DNA of 64,000 nt, taken from the NCBI RefSeq assembly GCF_000010805.1, contig NC_012522.1, forward strand, positions 3,596,001-3,660,000, read 5' to 3'. Positions 1 to 9,324 of the stretch are shown piece by piece (position 1 is the stretch's first letter; each line of letters begins with the position of its first letter). The stretch comes from Rhodococcus opacus B4. Lineage in GTDB: Bacteria > Actinomycetota > Actinomycetes > Mycobacteriales > Mycobacteriaceae. Position numbers and translations under genes: made by a program. The notes under the pieces are model-generated. The model made no database searches. It was given only the letters and a program-made list of their open reading frames with translations, and was not told the origin of the DNA.

Positions 1-1
1 C

Positions 2-112
2 GCGATCGTCGACCTCGAACTCGCCGCCCTCCACCGATCCCGCCGTGAGAACACCCATCTCGACGACCGACGCGTCGACCTCTACCCCTTCCTGCAGGAG
101 AAGACTTCATGA
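2..112 (+). CDS. Nitrilase/carbon-nitrogen hydrolase, C-terminal end only
   Basis: Only the last 36 codons lie in the window. The reading frame from base 2 has no stop until the TGA at 110-112, and its translation ends in a run rich in Arg/Glu/Asp (DLELAALHRSRRE, then DRRVDLYPF). That resembles the C-terminal tail of nitrilase-superfamily amidases, where DLD...RR...DRRPDLY is usual. The stop overlaps the ATG of the next gene (ATGA), so the two are translationally coupled. A C-N hydrolase ahead of an amino-acid 2-monooxygenase fits hydrolysis of the acetamide that the oxygenase makes. The catalytic Glu-Lys-Cys region is outside the window, so the assignment rests on the tail and the context. 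Confidence 0.55.
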   Translation, partial: AIVDLELAALHRSRRENTHLDDRRVDLYPFLQEKTS

Positions 113-1797
113 CGATCCCCGTCACCCCGGACAGCACCGTCGCGGACACCCATGTCCCGCCGCTGACGATGTTCGGGCCCGACTTCCCGTTCGCCTACGA
201 CGACTACGTCACCCACTCGTCGGGCCTCGGTGCGGTGCCCTCCGACCGGCACGGCGAGGAGGTGGCCGTCATCGGCGGCGGGCTGTCCGGGATGGTCACC
301 GCGTACGAGCTGATGAAGCTCGGGCTCAAACCGATTGTCTACGAGGCAGATCAGATCGGTGGCCGGATGCGGTCGCAGCCGTTCGACGGGCACCCCGAGG
401 TGGTCGCGGAGATGGGCGCGATGCGGTTCCCCCCGTCGTCGACCACCCTGTTCCACTACCTCGACGCCATGGGACTGCGGACCGAGGCGTTCCCCAACCC
501 GCTCGCCGACGCCACCCCCAGCACCGTCATCGACCTCAAGGGTGAGAGCTACTACGCGCAGCACCTCGACGACCTGCCGCCCGTGTTCCGGGAGGTCTCC
601 GATGCGTGGCAGCGCACGCTCGAGGACCACGCCGAACTGATCCCGCTGCAGCAGGCGATCCGCGACCGCGACACCGCCGAACTGAAGCGGATCTGGAACG
701 ACCTCGTGGTGCGGCTGGACGATCAGACGTTCTACGGGTTCCTCGCCTCGTCGAAGCACTTCGCGTCCTTCCGGCACCGGGAAGTGTTCGGGCAGGTCGG
801 TTTCGGGACGGGTGGCTGGGACACCGATTTCCCCAACTCGATCCTCGAGATCCTGCGCGTCGTGATCACCGCCGCCGACGACCACCACCGCGGCATCGTC
901 GGCGGGTCGCAGCAGCTGCCGCTGCGCCTGTGGACGGACACCCCGTCGGGGATGGTGCACTGGCCGGACGGCACGTCGGTGCGCTCGCTGAACGGCGGTA
1001 GCACCCGGCCGCGGGTGACCGAGGTCCGCCGGACGGCGCCGCACCGGTTCACGGTCACCGACTCGTCCGGTGAGATCCGCACCTACCCGGCCGCCGTGTT
1101 CACGGCGCAGAGTTGGATGCTGCTCAACAACGTTCACTGCGACGACGACCTGTTCCCGATCGACCACTGGACCGCCATCGAGCGCACCCACTACATGGGG
1201 TCGACGAAGGTATTCGCGCTCGTCGACCGTCCGTTCTGGAAGGACAAGGATCCGGCGACCGGCCGCGACCTGGTCAGCATGACCCTGACGGACCGGATGA
1301 GCCGCGGCACTTATCTTCTCGACCAGGGTGAGGACAAGCCCGGCCTGATCTGCCTGTCGTACACGTGGTCCGACGATTCGCTCAAACTCCTGCCGCTCGA
1401 CGCGACGGAGCGGATGAACCTGATGATCAAGTCGCTCGAGGAGATCTACCCGGGCGTCGACTTCCGCAGTCACGTCATTGCCACCCCGGTCACGCTGTCG
1501 TGGGAGACCGAACGCGACTTCATGGGCGCGTTCAAGGCGAACCTTCCCGGCCACTACCGGTACCAGGAACGGCTGTTCAGCCATTTCGTCCAGGACGAAC
1601 TCGACCCGCGCCATCGCGGAATCTTCCTGGCCGGCGACGACATCTCCTGGACCGCGGGCTGGGCGGAAGGCGCCGTGCAGACCGCACTCAACGCCGTCTG
1701 GGGCGTGATGCACCACCTCGGCGGCGCCGCCCCGGCCGACAACCCCGGTCCCGGCGACCGGTACGCGGACCTCGGCCCGATCCGCCTGTGCGACTAG
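109..1797 (+). CDS. Flavin L-tryptophan/L-phenylalanine 2-monooxygenase-like amine oxidase
   Basis: A 562-residue FAD enzyme. The dinucleotide fold starts at about residue 52 (VAVIGGGLSG), followed by the GG motif IGGRM near 84-88. The C-terminal FAD segment near 505-530 (FLAGDDISWTAGWAEGA) and the upstream LPGHYRYQERLFSHF stretch resemble tryptophan 2-monooxygenase (IaaM) and bacterial phenylalanine 2-monooxygenase more than ordinary monoamine oxidases, which are shorter. The family converts an aromatic amino acid to the arylacetamide, CO2 and water, or to the 2-oxo acid. The start overlaps the stop of the upstream nitrilase-like gene, giving a plausible two-step route to indole- or phenylacetic acid. 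The stop codon shares CTAG with the convergent hydrolase gene. The substrate (Trp or Phe) cannot be decided from the sequence. Confidence 0.75.
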   Translation: MTIPVTPDSTVADTHVPPLTMFGPDFPFAYDDYVTHSSGLGAVPSDRHGEEVAVIGGGLSGMVTAYELMKLGLKPIVYEADQIGGRMRSQPFDGHPEVVAEMGAMRFPPSSTTLFHYLDAMGLRTEAFPNPLADATPSTVIDLKGESYYAQHLDDLPPVFREVSDAWQRTLEDHAELIPLQQAIRDRDTAELKRIWNDLVVRLDDQTFYGFLASSKHFASFRHREVFGQVGFGTGGWDTDFPNSILEILRVVITAADDHHRGIVGGSQQLPLRLWTDTPSGMVHWPDGTSVRSLNGGSTRPRVTEVRRTAPHRFTVTDSSGEIRTYPAAVFTAQSWMLLNNVHCDDDLFPIDHWTAIERTHYMGSTKVFALVDRPFWKDKDPATGRDLVSMTLTDRMSRGTYLLDQGEDKPGLICLSYTWSDDSLKLLPLDATERMNLMIKSLEEIYPGVDFRSHVIATPVTLSWETERDFMGAFKANLPGHYRYQERLFSHFVQDELDPRHRGIFLAGDDISWTAGWAEGAVQTALNAVWGVMHHLGGAAPADNPGPGDRYADLGPIRLCD

Positions 1798-3131
1798 CCA
1801 AGCCAGTCGAGAACCGCAGCGGCCGTCCACGACTGCTGCATGCTGCCGAGGGGCTGACCGGTGAACGGCTCGTAGTACTCGGCGAAGCTACCGTCGCTGG
1901 CCTGCCGCAGCCCCTCGGACCGCAGCAGGTGCGCGCGCTCGGCCCACCCGCGCCGGGCGAAGGCCCAAGAGAACAGCCATGTCATCACGGGCCACACCGG
2001 ACCGCGCCAGTACTCGCGGGGGCGGAAGTCGCCCGACACCGGCGACGTCGACGGCGGCACGGCGTACCGGAGGTCGGGGTGGCCGCAGAACTTCGGGCCC
2101 TCGAATGTGCGGAGCAGGGCGCGTTCGGCGTCGCGACTCAGGCCGCCGCACAGCAGCGGCGAGAACATCGCGAGGGTGTCGGTGGAAATCCACCGGCCGC
2201 TGCGCAGATCGAAATCGCGCGCCGCCCCGGATCGTTCGTCGGTGGTCGTGAGAACGCCCTGCCGGAACCGGGCCGCCCAGCCGTGCAGATCCCGCACGTC
2301 CGCGTTCGGCATCGAGTGTTCCTCGCCGATGGTCGCGAGCACCTCGCACGCCATCGAGAACACGGCGCTGACGAACACGTCCTCCACCGCGAAGCTCATG
2401 GCGGTGGCCAGTTCTTCGTCGTCGTAGCGGACGGTCTTCATCTCCTCGAGCAGCCACAGGTAGCGGTCGTACTCGCCGTTGGACGGCCGCTGTCCCGTGT
2501 CGGTGACGTGGGACAGGTCCTCGCGCAGATACGTGGGCATTTCCCCGGCGACGACGTTGGCGTACGAGTGGTCCCAGCGCGGCGAGTTGTCCATGCCGGA
2601 CTCCCAGCCGTGGTAGAGCGCGATCCGGCCGTTGCCGTCGAGGTCGCGGGCGTTGGCCAGCCAGCGGTGCCAGCGCACGAGGTCGGGCCAGCGCCGGTCG
2701 AGGAACTCCTCGGCGACGGCCCGGGTGCTGCGACCGTGCCTGCGCGAGTGGTCGAGGATCCGCTGCACGGCGATGGCGTGGACGGGCGGCTGCGTGATGC
2801 CCGACGTCTGCGTTCCGCTCGGCGCGTGCGCCGCGAGGGTCCCGCACTCCCACCGGGCGGGCCCGGGGAAGTATCCGTCGACGCCGTTCGCGAACACGAT
2901 GTGCGGGATCATCCCGTTCTTCCACTGCGCCGACAGCAGGGTGTCGAGTTCGACGACGGCCCGCTCCACGCTCAGGGGTGCCAGTCCGACCGCGACGAAT
3001 GCGGCGTCCCAACTCCACATGTGCGGGTACAGGCGCGGCGCGGCGCTCGTCATGGTGCCGAGGTCGTTGCCGCGAAGCAGGTACGCGGCACGCGCCGCGA
3101 GCTGTGTCGGGGTGAATCCGCGGTCCGCCAT
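1794..3131 (-). CDS. ggh: Glucosylglycerate hydrolase, GH63
   Basis: A 445-residue cytosolic glycoside hydrolase. From start to end it closely matches the mycobacterial glucosylglycerate hydrolase as I remember it (FTPTQLAARAAYLLRGN, HMWSWDAAF, GWESGMDNSPRWD, DGSFAEYYEP, SMQQSWTAAAVLDWLG). The presumed acid Asp181 (GMDNSP) and base Glu418 (FAEYYE) sit at the positions expected from Asp182/Glu419 of the Mycobacterium hassiacum enzyme. It hydrolyses glucosylglycerate, a nitrogen-starvation compatible solute, to glucose and glycerate, and related enzymes also take mannosylglycerate. I chose the ATG at 3131 because the family similarity begins there; the open frame upstream reads unlike the family. 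It converges with the amine-oxidase gene, the two overlapping by four bases at the stops. Confidence 0.9.
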   Translation of the reverse strand: MADRGFTPTQLAARAAYLLRGNDLGTMTSAAPRLYPHMWSWDAAFVAVGLAPLSVERAVVELDTLLSAQWKNGMIPHIVFANGVDGYFPGPARWECGTLAAHAPSGTQTSGITQPPVHAIAVQRILDHSRRHGRSTRAVAEEFLDRRWPDLVRWHRWLANARDLDGNGRIALYHGWESGMDNSPRWDHSYANVVAGEMPTYLREDLSHVTDTGQRPSNGEYDRYLWLLEEMKTVRYDDEELATAMSFAVEDVFVSAVFSMACEVLATIGEEHSMPNADVRDLHGWAARFRQGVLTTTDERSGAARDFDLRSGRWISTDTLAMFSPLLCGGLSRDAERALLRTFEGPKFCGHPDLRYAVPPSTSPVSGDFRPREYWRGPVWPVMTWLFSWAFARRGWAERAHLLRSEGLRQASDGSFAEYYEPFTGQPLGSMQQSWTAAAVLDWLG

Positions 3132-3178
3132 TGCACCATTCTGCTGCGGGTCGGCCCACACCGCTCGTCGGACGGGGT

Positions 3179-4006
3179 TCAGCCTGCGAATCCGCACAGG
3201 GTCAGCGTCGGACGCGAGTTGCGCAGCGGCCGCGATTCCGACAGCCTGCGGAGCAGGGTCGACCCCCACAGACCGCGGCCGAGGGGCAGCATCACCTCAC
3301 GGGTGAACGCGAGGTCCGGCACCTGTCCGGGCAGGTCCGCCGCCTCGCCGGCGGAGAGGTGGAACGGCATCGGCGGGACGGTGTAGCCGCCGTGAATCCG
3401 CAGTCCCTTCTGCGTCTTGCGGCTGAACCATTTCGGCACCGAATCGAACATCATCCGGCCACCGGGGAATCGCCGGGCGCAGTCGCCGATCAGGGTCAGC
3501 GACTCGTCGGGAGGCAGATACATCAGCAGTCCCTCCGCCGAGACGAACACGCCGCGGCCGGGGTCGACGTGGTCCATCCAGGAGCGGTCGAGTGCGGACA
3601 CGGCGAGTGTGGTGACGTTCGGCTCGTCCGGCAGCAGTTGCCGGCGCAGCGCGATCACCTCGGGCAGGTCGATCGACACCCACCGGACGCCGGGGTCGCC
3701 GATCCGCCAGTAGCTGGTCTGCAATCCCTCGCCGAGCGCGACGACGGTTCCGCCGGGGTGAGCGGCGAGGAACGCGCGGATCTCGTCGTCGAAGGCCAGC
3801 GCGCGCAGTGGGTGGGATTGGCTGGGTTTCCCGAAGTTCTCGTACGGATAGTCGAGGGTCTCGTAGAGCTGCACGGCGAGCGGGTCCGCGAACGCGGTGC
3901 CGGGGCGCGCTGCCTCCACGGCGCGGTTGCGCAGCGTCCACATCATCGTCGCGGGCACACCGGTCAGGGTGGTGGCGTCCACCCGTTTCCGGCCGTCGTC
4001 AGGCAT
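3179..4006 (-). CDS. Class I SAM methyltransferase, leucine carboxyl methyltransferase type
   Basis: A 275-residue protein of the LCM/PPM (Tcmp-type) methyltransferase family common in actinobacteria. Visible features are the N-terminal VPATMMWTLRNRAVEA helix, the SAM-binding strand VVALGEGLQTSYWRI (a Gly-rich motif I variant near residues 88-102), the acidic end of strand 2 WVSIDLPEVIALR, and VFVSAEGLLMYLPP, the motif typical of this family. The methyl acceptor is unknown and may be a carboxylate or polyketide-type product. Its ATG overlaps the end of the upstream permease gene by eight bases, so the two probably share a transcript. Confidence 0.75.
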   Translation of the reverse strand: MPDDGRKRVDATTLTGVPATMMWTLRNRAVEAARPGTAFADPLAVQLYETLDYPYENFGKPSQSHPLRALAFDDEIRAFLAAHPGGTVVALGEGLQTSYWRIGDPGVRWVSIDLPEVIALRRQLLPDEPNVTTLAVSALDRSWMDHVDPGRGVFVSAEGLLMYLPPDESLTLIGDCARRFPGGRMMFDSVPKWFSRKTQKGLRIHGGYTVPPMPFHLSAGEAADLPGQVPDLAFTREVMLPLGRGLWGSTLLRRLSESRPLRNSRPTLTLCGFAG

Positions 4007-5426
4007 TCCGCACCGGGGCGGGGTTCTCGAGTTTGGAGTTCTTCCGCGAGTAGAAGAAGTACACGATCAGACCGACGACCAGCCAGATTCCGAACCGCAG
4101 CCACGTCTCCCACGGCAGCGAGAGGATCAGCCAGCCGGAGAACACGACGCCGATGATCGGGATGACCGGCATGAACGGCAGCTTGAAGGAACGCGGGACG
4201 TCGGGGCGGGTGCGCCGCAGCACCGCGACCGCGATGCAGACGACGATGAACGCCGACAGGATCCCGATGTTGGTGAGTTCCGCGACCGTGTTGATGGGGA
4301 GGAACCCGGCCAGCAGGGCGGACCCGAAACCCACGATCCACGTCACCCGCGTCGGCACCTTGCGCACGGGGTGTGTCTTCGCGAACCACTCCGGCAGTAG
4401 TCCGTCGCGGCTCATCGCGTACCACACACGGGTCACGCCGAGCATGAACGTGAGCACGACGGTGATGATGCCGACGATGGCGCCCACCGCGATGATGTTG
4501 GCGACCCCGGGCATGCCCACCGATTCGAAGGCGGTGGAGAAGCCGCTCTCGGGACTGATCTCGGTGTACTTCTGCATCCCGGTCAACACGAGGGTGACCA
4601 GCACGTACAGCGTCATCGCGATGCCGAGCGAGTACAGGATCGCCTTCGGCAGGTGCTTGGTGGCGTCCTTCGATTCCTCGGCGGCCGTGCTCATGGCGTC
4701 GTATCCGAACACGGCGAAGAACACGGTGGCCGCGCCGGTGAACACGGCGGCGGTGCCGAACGGGAAGTAGGGCGTGTAGTTCGCGCTGTCGATGTGGAAG
4801 ACGCCGAGCACGATGATGAGGACGACGAGTGCAACCTTGATCGCCACCGCGATCGTTTCGAATCGGCCGACGCTGCGGATTCCGCGCGAGAGGACGTAGG
4901 CGGTGCCGAGACAGAACAGGGCCGCGAACACGTCGAACACGTGCCCGTCGCCGGTGCCCAGCGCACCCATCATCCAGTCGGGCAGGCTGATGCCGATCTG
5001 CTCGAGCAGGAACCGGAAGTACCCGGACACGCCGATCGCGACGACGGCCGCCACCGCGATGTATTCGAGCAGCAGGTCCCACCCGATGAACCAGCCCACT
5101 ATCTCGCCGAGCGCCACGTAGCTGTAGGTGTAGGCCGATCCGGCCTTCGGGATCATGCCGGCGAACTCGGCGTAACACAGTGCGGCCGCGGCGCTCGCGA
5201 TGCCGGCGATCAGGAACGAGATCAGGACGGCCGGACCGGTGACGGAGTGCGCGACCGAACCGGCGAGCGAGAAGACACCGGCACCGATGATGCCGCCGAC
5301 GCCGATCGCGGTGAGCTGCCAGAGGCCGAGTGATTTGGTCAGACGCTCGTCGGCGGGAGTGTCGTCCTCGACCTCGGTGAGCGGTTTGCGGCGCAGCATC
5401 TGGGTGCGCAACTTGTCCATCGACAT
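3999..5426 (-). CDS. APC-superfamily cationic-type amino-acid permease
   Basis: A 475-residue integral membrane protein with about 12 hydrophobic segments. The first segment carries the APC signature GVGGIIGAGVFSLAG, followed by YAEFAGMIPKAGSAYTYSY. The long N-terminal cytosolic stretch and the GYDAMSTAAEE loop are typical of the CAT (cationic amino-acid transporter) branch, here with a basic N terminus (KLRTQMLRRKP). It should exchange or import an amino acid across the cytoplasmic membrane; the substrate is not visible. The ATG at 5426 follows a good GGAGG site. It is probably the first gene of a two-gene unit with the downstream methyltransferase. Confidence 0.8.
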   Translation of the reverse strand: MSMDKLRTQMLRRKPLTEVEDDTPADERLTKSLGLWQLTAIGVGGIIGAGVFSLAGSVAHSVTGPAVLISFLIAGIASAAAALCYAEFAGMIPKAGSAYTYSYVALGEIVGWFIGWDLLLEYIAVAAVVAIGVSGYFRFLLEQIGISLPDWMMGALGTGDGHVFDVFAALFCLGTAYVLSRGIRSVGRFETIAVAIKVALVVLIIVLGVFHIDSANYTPYFPFGTAAVFTGAATVFFAVFGYDAMSTAAEESKDATKHLPKAILYSLGIAMTLYVLVTLVLTGMQKYTEISPESGFSTAFESVGMPGVANIIAVGAIVGIITVVLTFMLGVTRVWYAMSRDGLLPEWFAKTHPVRKVPTRVTWIVGFGSALLAGFLPINTVAELTNIGILSAFIVVCIAVAVLRRTRPDVPRSFKLPFMPVIPIIGVVFSGWLILSLPWETWLRFGIWLVVGLIVYFFYSRKNSKLENPAPVRNA

Positions 5427-5529
5427 TGCCGGCCTCCGTTTCCCAGTGGGGTGAGATGCGGTACCTCACTCAATCACCTTTCGGTGCCGGCGTGGGCCAG
5501 GAACGCGGGACTCGGCACACGCTTGCGGA

Positions 5530-5546
5530 ATACGGTAGGGGGGTAT
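5530..5546 (+). promoter_or_regulatory. Candidate CsoR operator ahead of the copper operon
   Basis: The stretch has ATAC and GTAT ends around a run of six G residues (ATACGGTAGGGGGGTAT). G-tract sites ending in GTAT are typical CsoR-binding sites upstream of copZ/copA operons. A CsoR gene lies in the same operon, so autoregulated copper derepression is the expected mode. The in-frame ATG at 5545 lies inside this element, which argues against using it as the copZ start. Confidence 0.6.
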
Positions 5547-5592
5547 GGTAGTTCTCGAGCACAGCATCGACACCCCGAAGAGAGGCAGAACC

Positions 5593-5799
5593 GTGAGCAC
5601 CTCGAGCGTCACCGTGACCGGCATGACCTGCGACCACTGCGTGTCCTCGGTCACCGAGGAGATCAGCGCACTCCCCGGCGTCACGTCCGTGAACGTCGAT
5701 CTCGCCACCGGCAAGGTCGTCATCGACAGCACCACCGACCTCGATCCGGGTGCCGTCGCGGACGCCGTCGAAGAAGCCGGGTACTCACTCGCCGGCTGA
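5593..5799 (+). CDS. copZ: Copper chaperone, heavy-metal-associated domain
   Basis: A 68-residue protein that is one HMA domain: beta strand, metal loop GMTCDHC near residue 11, helix (SSVTEEISALPGV), strand and C-terminal AVEEAGYSLAG. The two Cys of MTCDHC bind Cu(I) for delivery to CopA. I chose the GTG at 5593, preceded by AGAGGCAG, because the upstream in-frame ATG lies within the presumed CsoR operator and would add 16 residues unlike the family. It is the first gene of the copper operon, 28 bases ahead of the next gene. Confidence 0.88.
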   Translation: MSTSSVTVTGMTCDHCVSSVTEEISALPGVTSVNVDLATGKVVIDSTTDLDPGAVADAVEEAGYSLAG

Positions 5800-5827
5800 G
5801 CCGGCAACTCCAGCACAGGAGCTCATC

Positions 5828-6733
5828 ATGAACGCAACCGGCAAGTTCGCCGGATTCACCGTCGGTCTCGTCGTGATCTTCGGTGCCGCACTCGCCCTCG
5901 GGTCGGTCACCGGCCCGGACGTGGCCGAGCCCGCCGCGCACACGGCCGGGGACGACGGGCACGGCGCAGCAGGCCACGGCACCGCAGGTCATGACGCCAG
6001 CGCCGACCCGACCCCGGGCGGACTGTCGCCCACCGCGGACGGCTACACCCTCGAACTCGCATCCGACCAGGCCACCGCCGGTCCCGCGGTCCCGGTGCAG
6101 TTCCGGATCACGAACCCCTCGGGGGTACCCGTCACGGACTACACCGAGGAGCACGAGAAGCTGCTGCACCTGATCGTCGTCCGCCGCGACCTCGCCGGGT
6201 TCCAGCACGTGCACCCGACGCTCGACGCGACCGGAACGTGGAGCGTCCCCCTCGACCTCGCCCGCGGCGGCGACTACCGGGTGTTCGCGGACTTCACCCC
6301 GGCGGGCGGTGAGGGACTCACGCTGGGCACCGACCTCCGCGTCGCCGGCACCTACGACCCGCAGGAACTGCCCGCACCCGCGCCGACCGCGACCGTGGAC
6401 GGCTACACCGTCACCCTCGACGGCGCGCTGCGGCCGGGTGAGACGGAAAACGTCACCCTCTCGGTGAGCCGGGACGGTCGGCCGGTCACCGATCTGCAGC
6501 CCTACCTCGGCGCTTACGGACACCTCGTGGCGCTGCGCACCTCCGACCTCGGCTATCTGCACGTCCACCCCGACGGACATCCCGGCGACGGCGTCACCGC
6601 GGCGGGTCCCGGGATCGACTTCGCCGTTACCGCGCCCAGTGCGGGCGACTACCGGCTGTTCCTGGACTTCCAGCACGCCGGCGCCGTCCACACCGCGGAG
6701 TTCACCGCCACCGCCGGACCCGAGGAGAAGTGA
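5828..6733 (+). CDS. Membrane-anchored His-rich exported protein of the copper operon
   Basis: A 301-residue protein with one N-terminal hydrophobic segment ([19 protein letters not shown]) acting as a signal or anchor, then a His-rich linker near residues 40-60 ([13 protein letters not shown]). Two repeated beta-rich halves follow, each containing an H-V-H-P element (FQHVHP, YLHVHP) followed by GDYRVFADF or GDYRLFLDF. The repeated His motifs suggest extracytoplasmic copper binding or buffering. I do not recognise a named family with certainty; it resembles uncharacterised secreted copper-operon proteins of actinobacteria. It lies between copZ and copA, and its TGA shares a base with the ATG of copA, so it belongs to the operon. 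Confidence 0.7.
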   Translation: MNATGKFAGFTVGLVVIFGAALALGSVTGPDVAEPAAHTAGDDGHGAAGHGTAGHDASADPTPGGLSPTADGYTLELASDQATAGPAVPVQFRITNPSGVPVTDYTEEHEKLLHLIVVRRDLAGFQHVHPTLDATGTWSVPLDLARGGDYRVFADFTPAGGEGLTLGTDLRVAGTYDPQELPAPAPTATVDGYTVTLDGALRPGETENVTLSVSRDGRPVTDLQPYLGAYGHLVALRTSDLGYLHVHPDGHPGDGVTAAGPGIDFAVTAPSAGDYRLFLDFQHAGAVHTAEFTATAGPEEK

Positions 6734-8997
6734 TGACCAGGGCAGACCTCGCGGCACCGCCCGATTCCCAGGTCGAACTGGCCATCGGCGGGATGACGTG
6801 CGCGTCGTGCGCCAACCGCATCGAGCGCAAGCTGAACAAACTCGACGGCGTCACCGCGACCGTCAACTACGCGACGGAGAAGGCCCGCGTCCACTACGAC
6901 GCCGGCGTCTCGCCCGAGGATCTCGTCGCCACGGTGGAGCAGGCCGGATACACGGCCCGGCTGCCCGAGGTGAAGCCCCCGACCCCGGAGGACGAGGATC
7001 CGGCGGCGGAGCTGCGGCAACGGCTGCTCGTGTCGGCGGTGCTGACGGTTCCGGTCATCGCGATGGCGATGATCCCGGCGCTGCAGTCCACCAACTGGCA
7101 ATGGCTGTCGCTGACCCTCGCGGCCCCGGTCGTGGTGTGGGGGGCGTGGCCGTTCCACAAGGCCGCGTGGACGAACCTCCGGCACGGCACGGCGACCATG
7201 GACACGCTCGTGTCGATGGGCACGCTGGCCGCGTTCGGCTGGTCGCTGTACGCGCTGTTCTGGGGAACCGCAGGCATGCCGGGAATGACGCACCCCTTCG
7301 AGCTCACCATCGCCCGGGTCGACGGGACCGGCAACATCTACCTGGAGGCCGCCGCGGGCGTCACCACGTTCATTCTCGCCGGCCGGTACTTCGAGGCCCG
7401 CGCCAAACGCCGGGCCGGAGCCGCATTGCGGGCGCTGCTCGAACTGGGGGCGAAGGAGGTGTCGGTGCTGCGTGACGGCACCGAACAGCTGATCGGCATC
7501 GACCAACTCGACGTCGGCGACCTCTTCGTGGTCCGCCCGGGCGAGAAGATCGCCACCGACGGCGTCGTCGTCGAGGGCTCGTCGGCGGTGGACGCGTCGA
7601 TGCTGACCGGTGAATCCGTGCCCGTCGAGGTGTCGCCCGACTCCGAGGTGGCAGGCGCCACCGTCAACGTCGGCGGCCGAATAGTGGTTCGCGCCAGCCG
7701 GATCGGCGCCGACACCCAGCTCGCGCAGATGGCATGGATGGTCGAGGACGCGCAGACCGGCAAGGCCGAGGTGCAGCGCCTGGCCGATCGGATCTCCGGC
7801 ATCTTCGTCCCGATCGTCATCGCGCTGTCGGTCGCGACCCTCGGCTTCTGGATCGGCACCGGCGGTCCGATTGCCGCCGCGTTCACCGCCGCCGTGGCCG
7901 TCCTGATCATCGCGTGCCCGTGCGCGCTCGGACTCGCCACTCCCACCGCCCTCATGGTGGGCACCGGACGCGGCGCACAGCTGGGCATCCTGATCAAGGG
8001 TCCCGAGGTTCTCGAATCGACCCGGCGAGTCGACACCGTGGTGGTCGACAAGACCGGCACCGTCACCACCGGCACCATGTCGCTGCACGACGTGGTCGCC
8101 GCCGACGGCCAGGACGAGGAGCAGGTTCTCCGGTTCGCCGGGGCACTCGAGGACGCGTCCGAGCACCCCATCGCCCGGGCGATCACCCGCGGCGCGAAGG
8201 AACGGCTGACAACCCTCCCCGACGTCGAACAGTTCACCAACGTCGCGGGACTCGGCGTCCAGGGCATGATCGACGGACACGCGGTGGTCATCGGGCGCGC
8301 GAAACTGCTCCGCGACTGGTCGCTGCACCTCACCACGGAACTCCAGCGTGCCGTCGAGGCGGCGGAGTCGGACGGCAAGACCGCGGTCGGGATCGGCTGG
8401 GACGGACAGGCGCGCGGCGTGCTCGTCGTCGCCGACACTGTCAAGCCGACGTCCCGGGAGGCGGTGGCGCAGTTCCGCGAACTCGGCCTCACCCCGATCA
8501 TGCTCACCGGCGACAACAAGTCCGCGGCCCGGGCCATCGCCGGCCAGGTCGGCATCGGCGAGGTGATCGCGGAGGTGCTGCCGCAGGACAAGGTGGACGT
8601 GATCAAGCGCCTGCAGGCCGACGGCAAGGTGGTCGCGATGGTCGGCGACGGGGTCAACGACGCCGCCGCGCTCGCGCAGGCCGACCTCGGTCTCGCGATG
8701 GGCACCGGCACGGACGTGGCCATCGAGGCCAGCGACCTCACCCTGGTCCGCGGCGACCTCCGCGCCGCCGCCGACGCGATCCGGTTGTCGCGCAGAACGT
8801 TGAGCACGATCAAGGGAAACCTGTTCTGGGCGTTCGCCTACAACGTCGCGGCGCTGCCACTGGCGGCGGCGGGTCTGCTCAACCCCATGCTGGCCGGTGC
8901 CGCCATGGCATTCTCTTCGGTGTTCGTCGTGAGCAACAGCCTGCGACTGCGCCGCTTCCAGCCCCTGACCACTCCCACCCGAGGGGAACAATCATGA
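6733..8997 (+). CDS. copA: Copper-exporting P1B-1 ATPase
   Basis: A 754-residue P-type ATPase. In order it has an N-terminal HMA domain with MTCASC at residues 21-26, membrane segments, the actuator TGES loop, the intramembrane metal site [10 protein letters not shown] near residue 395, the phosphorylation site DKTGT near 439, the P1B-specific SEHPIA, and the hinge [12 protein letters not shown] near 635. CPC marks the Cu(I)/Ag(I) export subclass. It pumps cuprous ions out of the cytoplasm using ATP, receiving them from CopZ. The ATG at 6733 overlaps the preceding stop (TGATG), and its own stop overlaps the csoR start (ATGA), so the operon is tightly coupled. Confidence 0.93.
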   Translation: MTRADLAAPPDSQVELAIGGMTCASCANRIERKLNKLDGVTATVNYATEKARVHYDAGVSPEDLVATVEQAGYTARLPEVKPPTPEDEDPAAELRQRLLVSAVLTVPVIAMAMIPALQSTNWQWLSLTLAAPVVVWGAWPFHKAAWTNLRHGTATMDTLVSMGTLAAFGWSLYALFWGTAGMPGMTHPFELTIARVDGTGNIYLEAAAGVTTFILAGRYFEARAKRRAGAALRALLELGAKEVSVLRDGTEQLIGIDQLDVGDLFVVRPGEKIATDGVVVEGSSAVDASMLTGESVPVEVSPDSEVAGATVNVGGRIVVRASRIGADTQLAQMAWMVEDAQTGKAEVQRLADRISGIFVPIVIALSVATLGFWIGTGGPIAAAFTAAVAVLIIACPCALGLATPTALMVGTGRGAQLGILIKGPEVLESTRRVDTVVVDKTGTVTTGTMSLHDVVAADGQDEEQVLRFAGALEDASEHPIARAITRGAKERLTTLPDVEQFTNVAGLGVQGMIDGHAVVIGRAKLLRDWSLHLTTELQRAVEAAESDGKTAVGIGWDGQARGVLVVADTVKPTSREAVAQFRELGLTPIMLTGDNKSAARAIAGQVGIGEVIAEVLPQDKVDVIKRLQADGKVVAMVGDGVNDAAALAQADLGLAMGTGTDVAIEASDLTLVRGDLRAAADAIRLSRRTLSTIKGNLFWAFAYNVAALPLAAAGLLNPMLAGAAMAFSSVFVVSNSLRLRRFQPLTTPTRGEQS

Positions 8998-9314
8998 CCG
9001 AGCAACCCGGCACCGACCACGACCACACCGTGGGCCACGGTTACATCAGCGCCAAGGACGATTACCTCAAGCGCCTGCGCCGCATCGAGGGCCAGGCGCG
9101 GGGCCTGCAGCGGATGGTCGAGGACGAGAAGTACTGCATCGACATCCTCACCCAGGTCTCCGCGATGACCAAGGCTCTGCAGGCCGTGGCGCTGGGCCTG
9201 CTCGAAGACCACATCAGCCACTGCGTCGTCGACGCCGCCGTCGCGGGCGGCTCCGAGGCCGACGCGAAGATCAAGGAAGCCACCGACGCCATCGCACGAC
9301 TGGTGCGTTCCTGA
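8994..9314 (+). CDS. csoR: Copper-sensing repressor CsoR
   Basis: A 106-residue all-helical repressor of the CsoR/RcnR family. The Cu(I) ligands are visible: Cys in KYCIDIL, and His and Cys in DHISHC spaced H-x3-C, the C-H-C triad of copper sensors. The segment [18 protein letters not shown] is the family hallmark. Cu(I) binding releases operator DNA, so the operon is induced by copper; the G-rich element at 5530-5546 is the likely target. The N terminus is His/Asp rich (HDHTVGHG), longer than in the shortest homologues. The start is fixed by the ATGA overlap with copA. Confidence 0.92.
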   Translation: MTEQPGTDHDHTVGHGYISAKDDYLKRLRRIEGQARGLQRMVEDEKYCIDILTQVSAMTKALQAVALGLLEDHISHCVVDAAVAGGSEADAKIKEATDAIARLVRS

Positions 9315-9324
9315 GGGTAAGGCA

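Noticed and set aside
1365..4156. Long rightward open frames opposite ggh and the methyltransferase gene
   Set aside because: Arg/Pro/Ala-rich translations without domains, antisense to clearly recognisable genes; typical of G/C-rich third positions.
5545..5592. Upstream ATG as the copZ start
   Set aside because: It lies inside the presumed CsoR operator, and the GTG at 5593 has a ribosome site and family-like length.
7734..9314. A long open frame across the second half of copA running into csoR
   Set aside because: Only its last 106 residues are protein-like (CsoR). The rest is Arg/Gly/Pro-rich out-of-frame translation of copA, so csoR starts at 8994.
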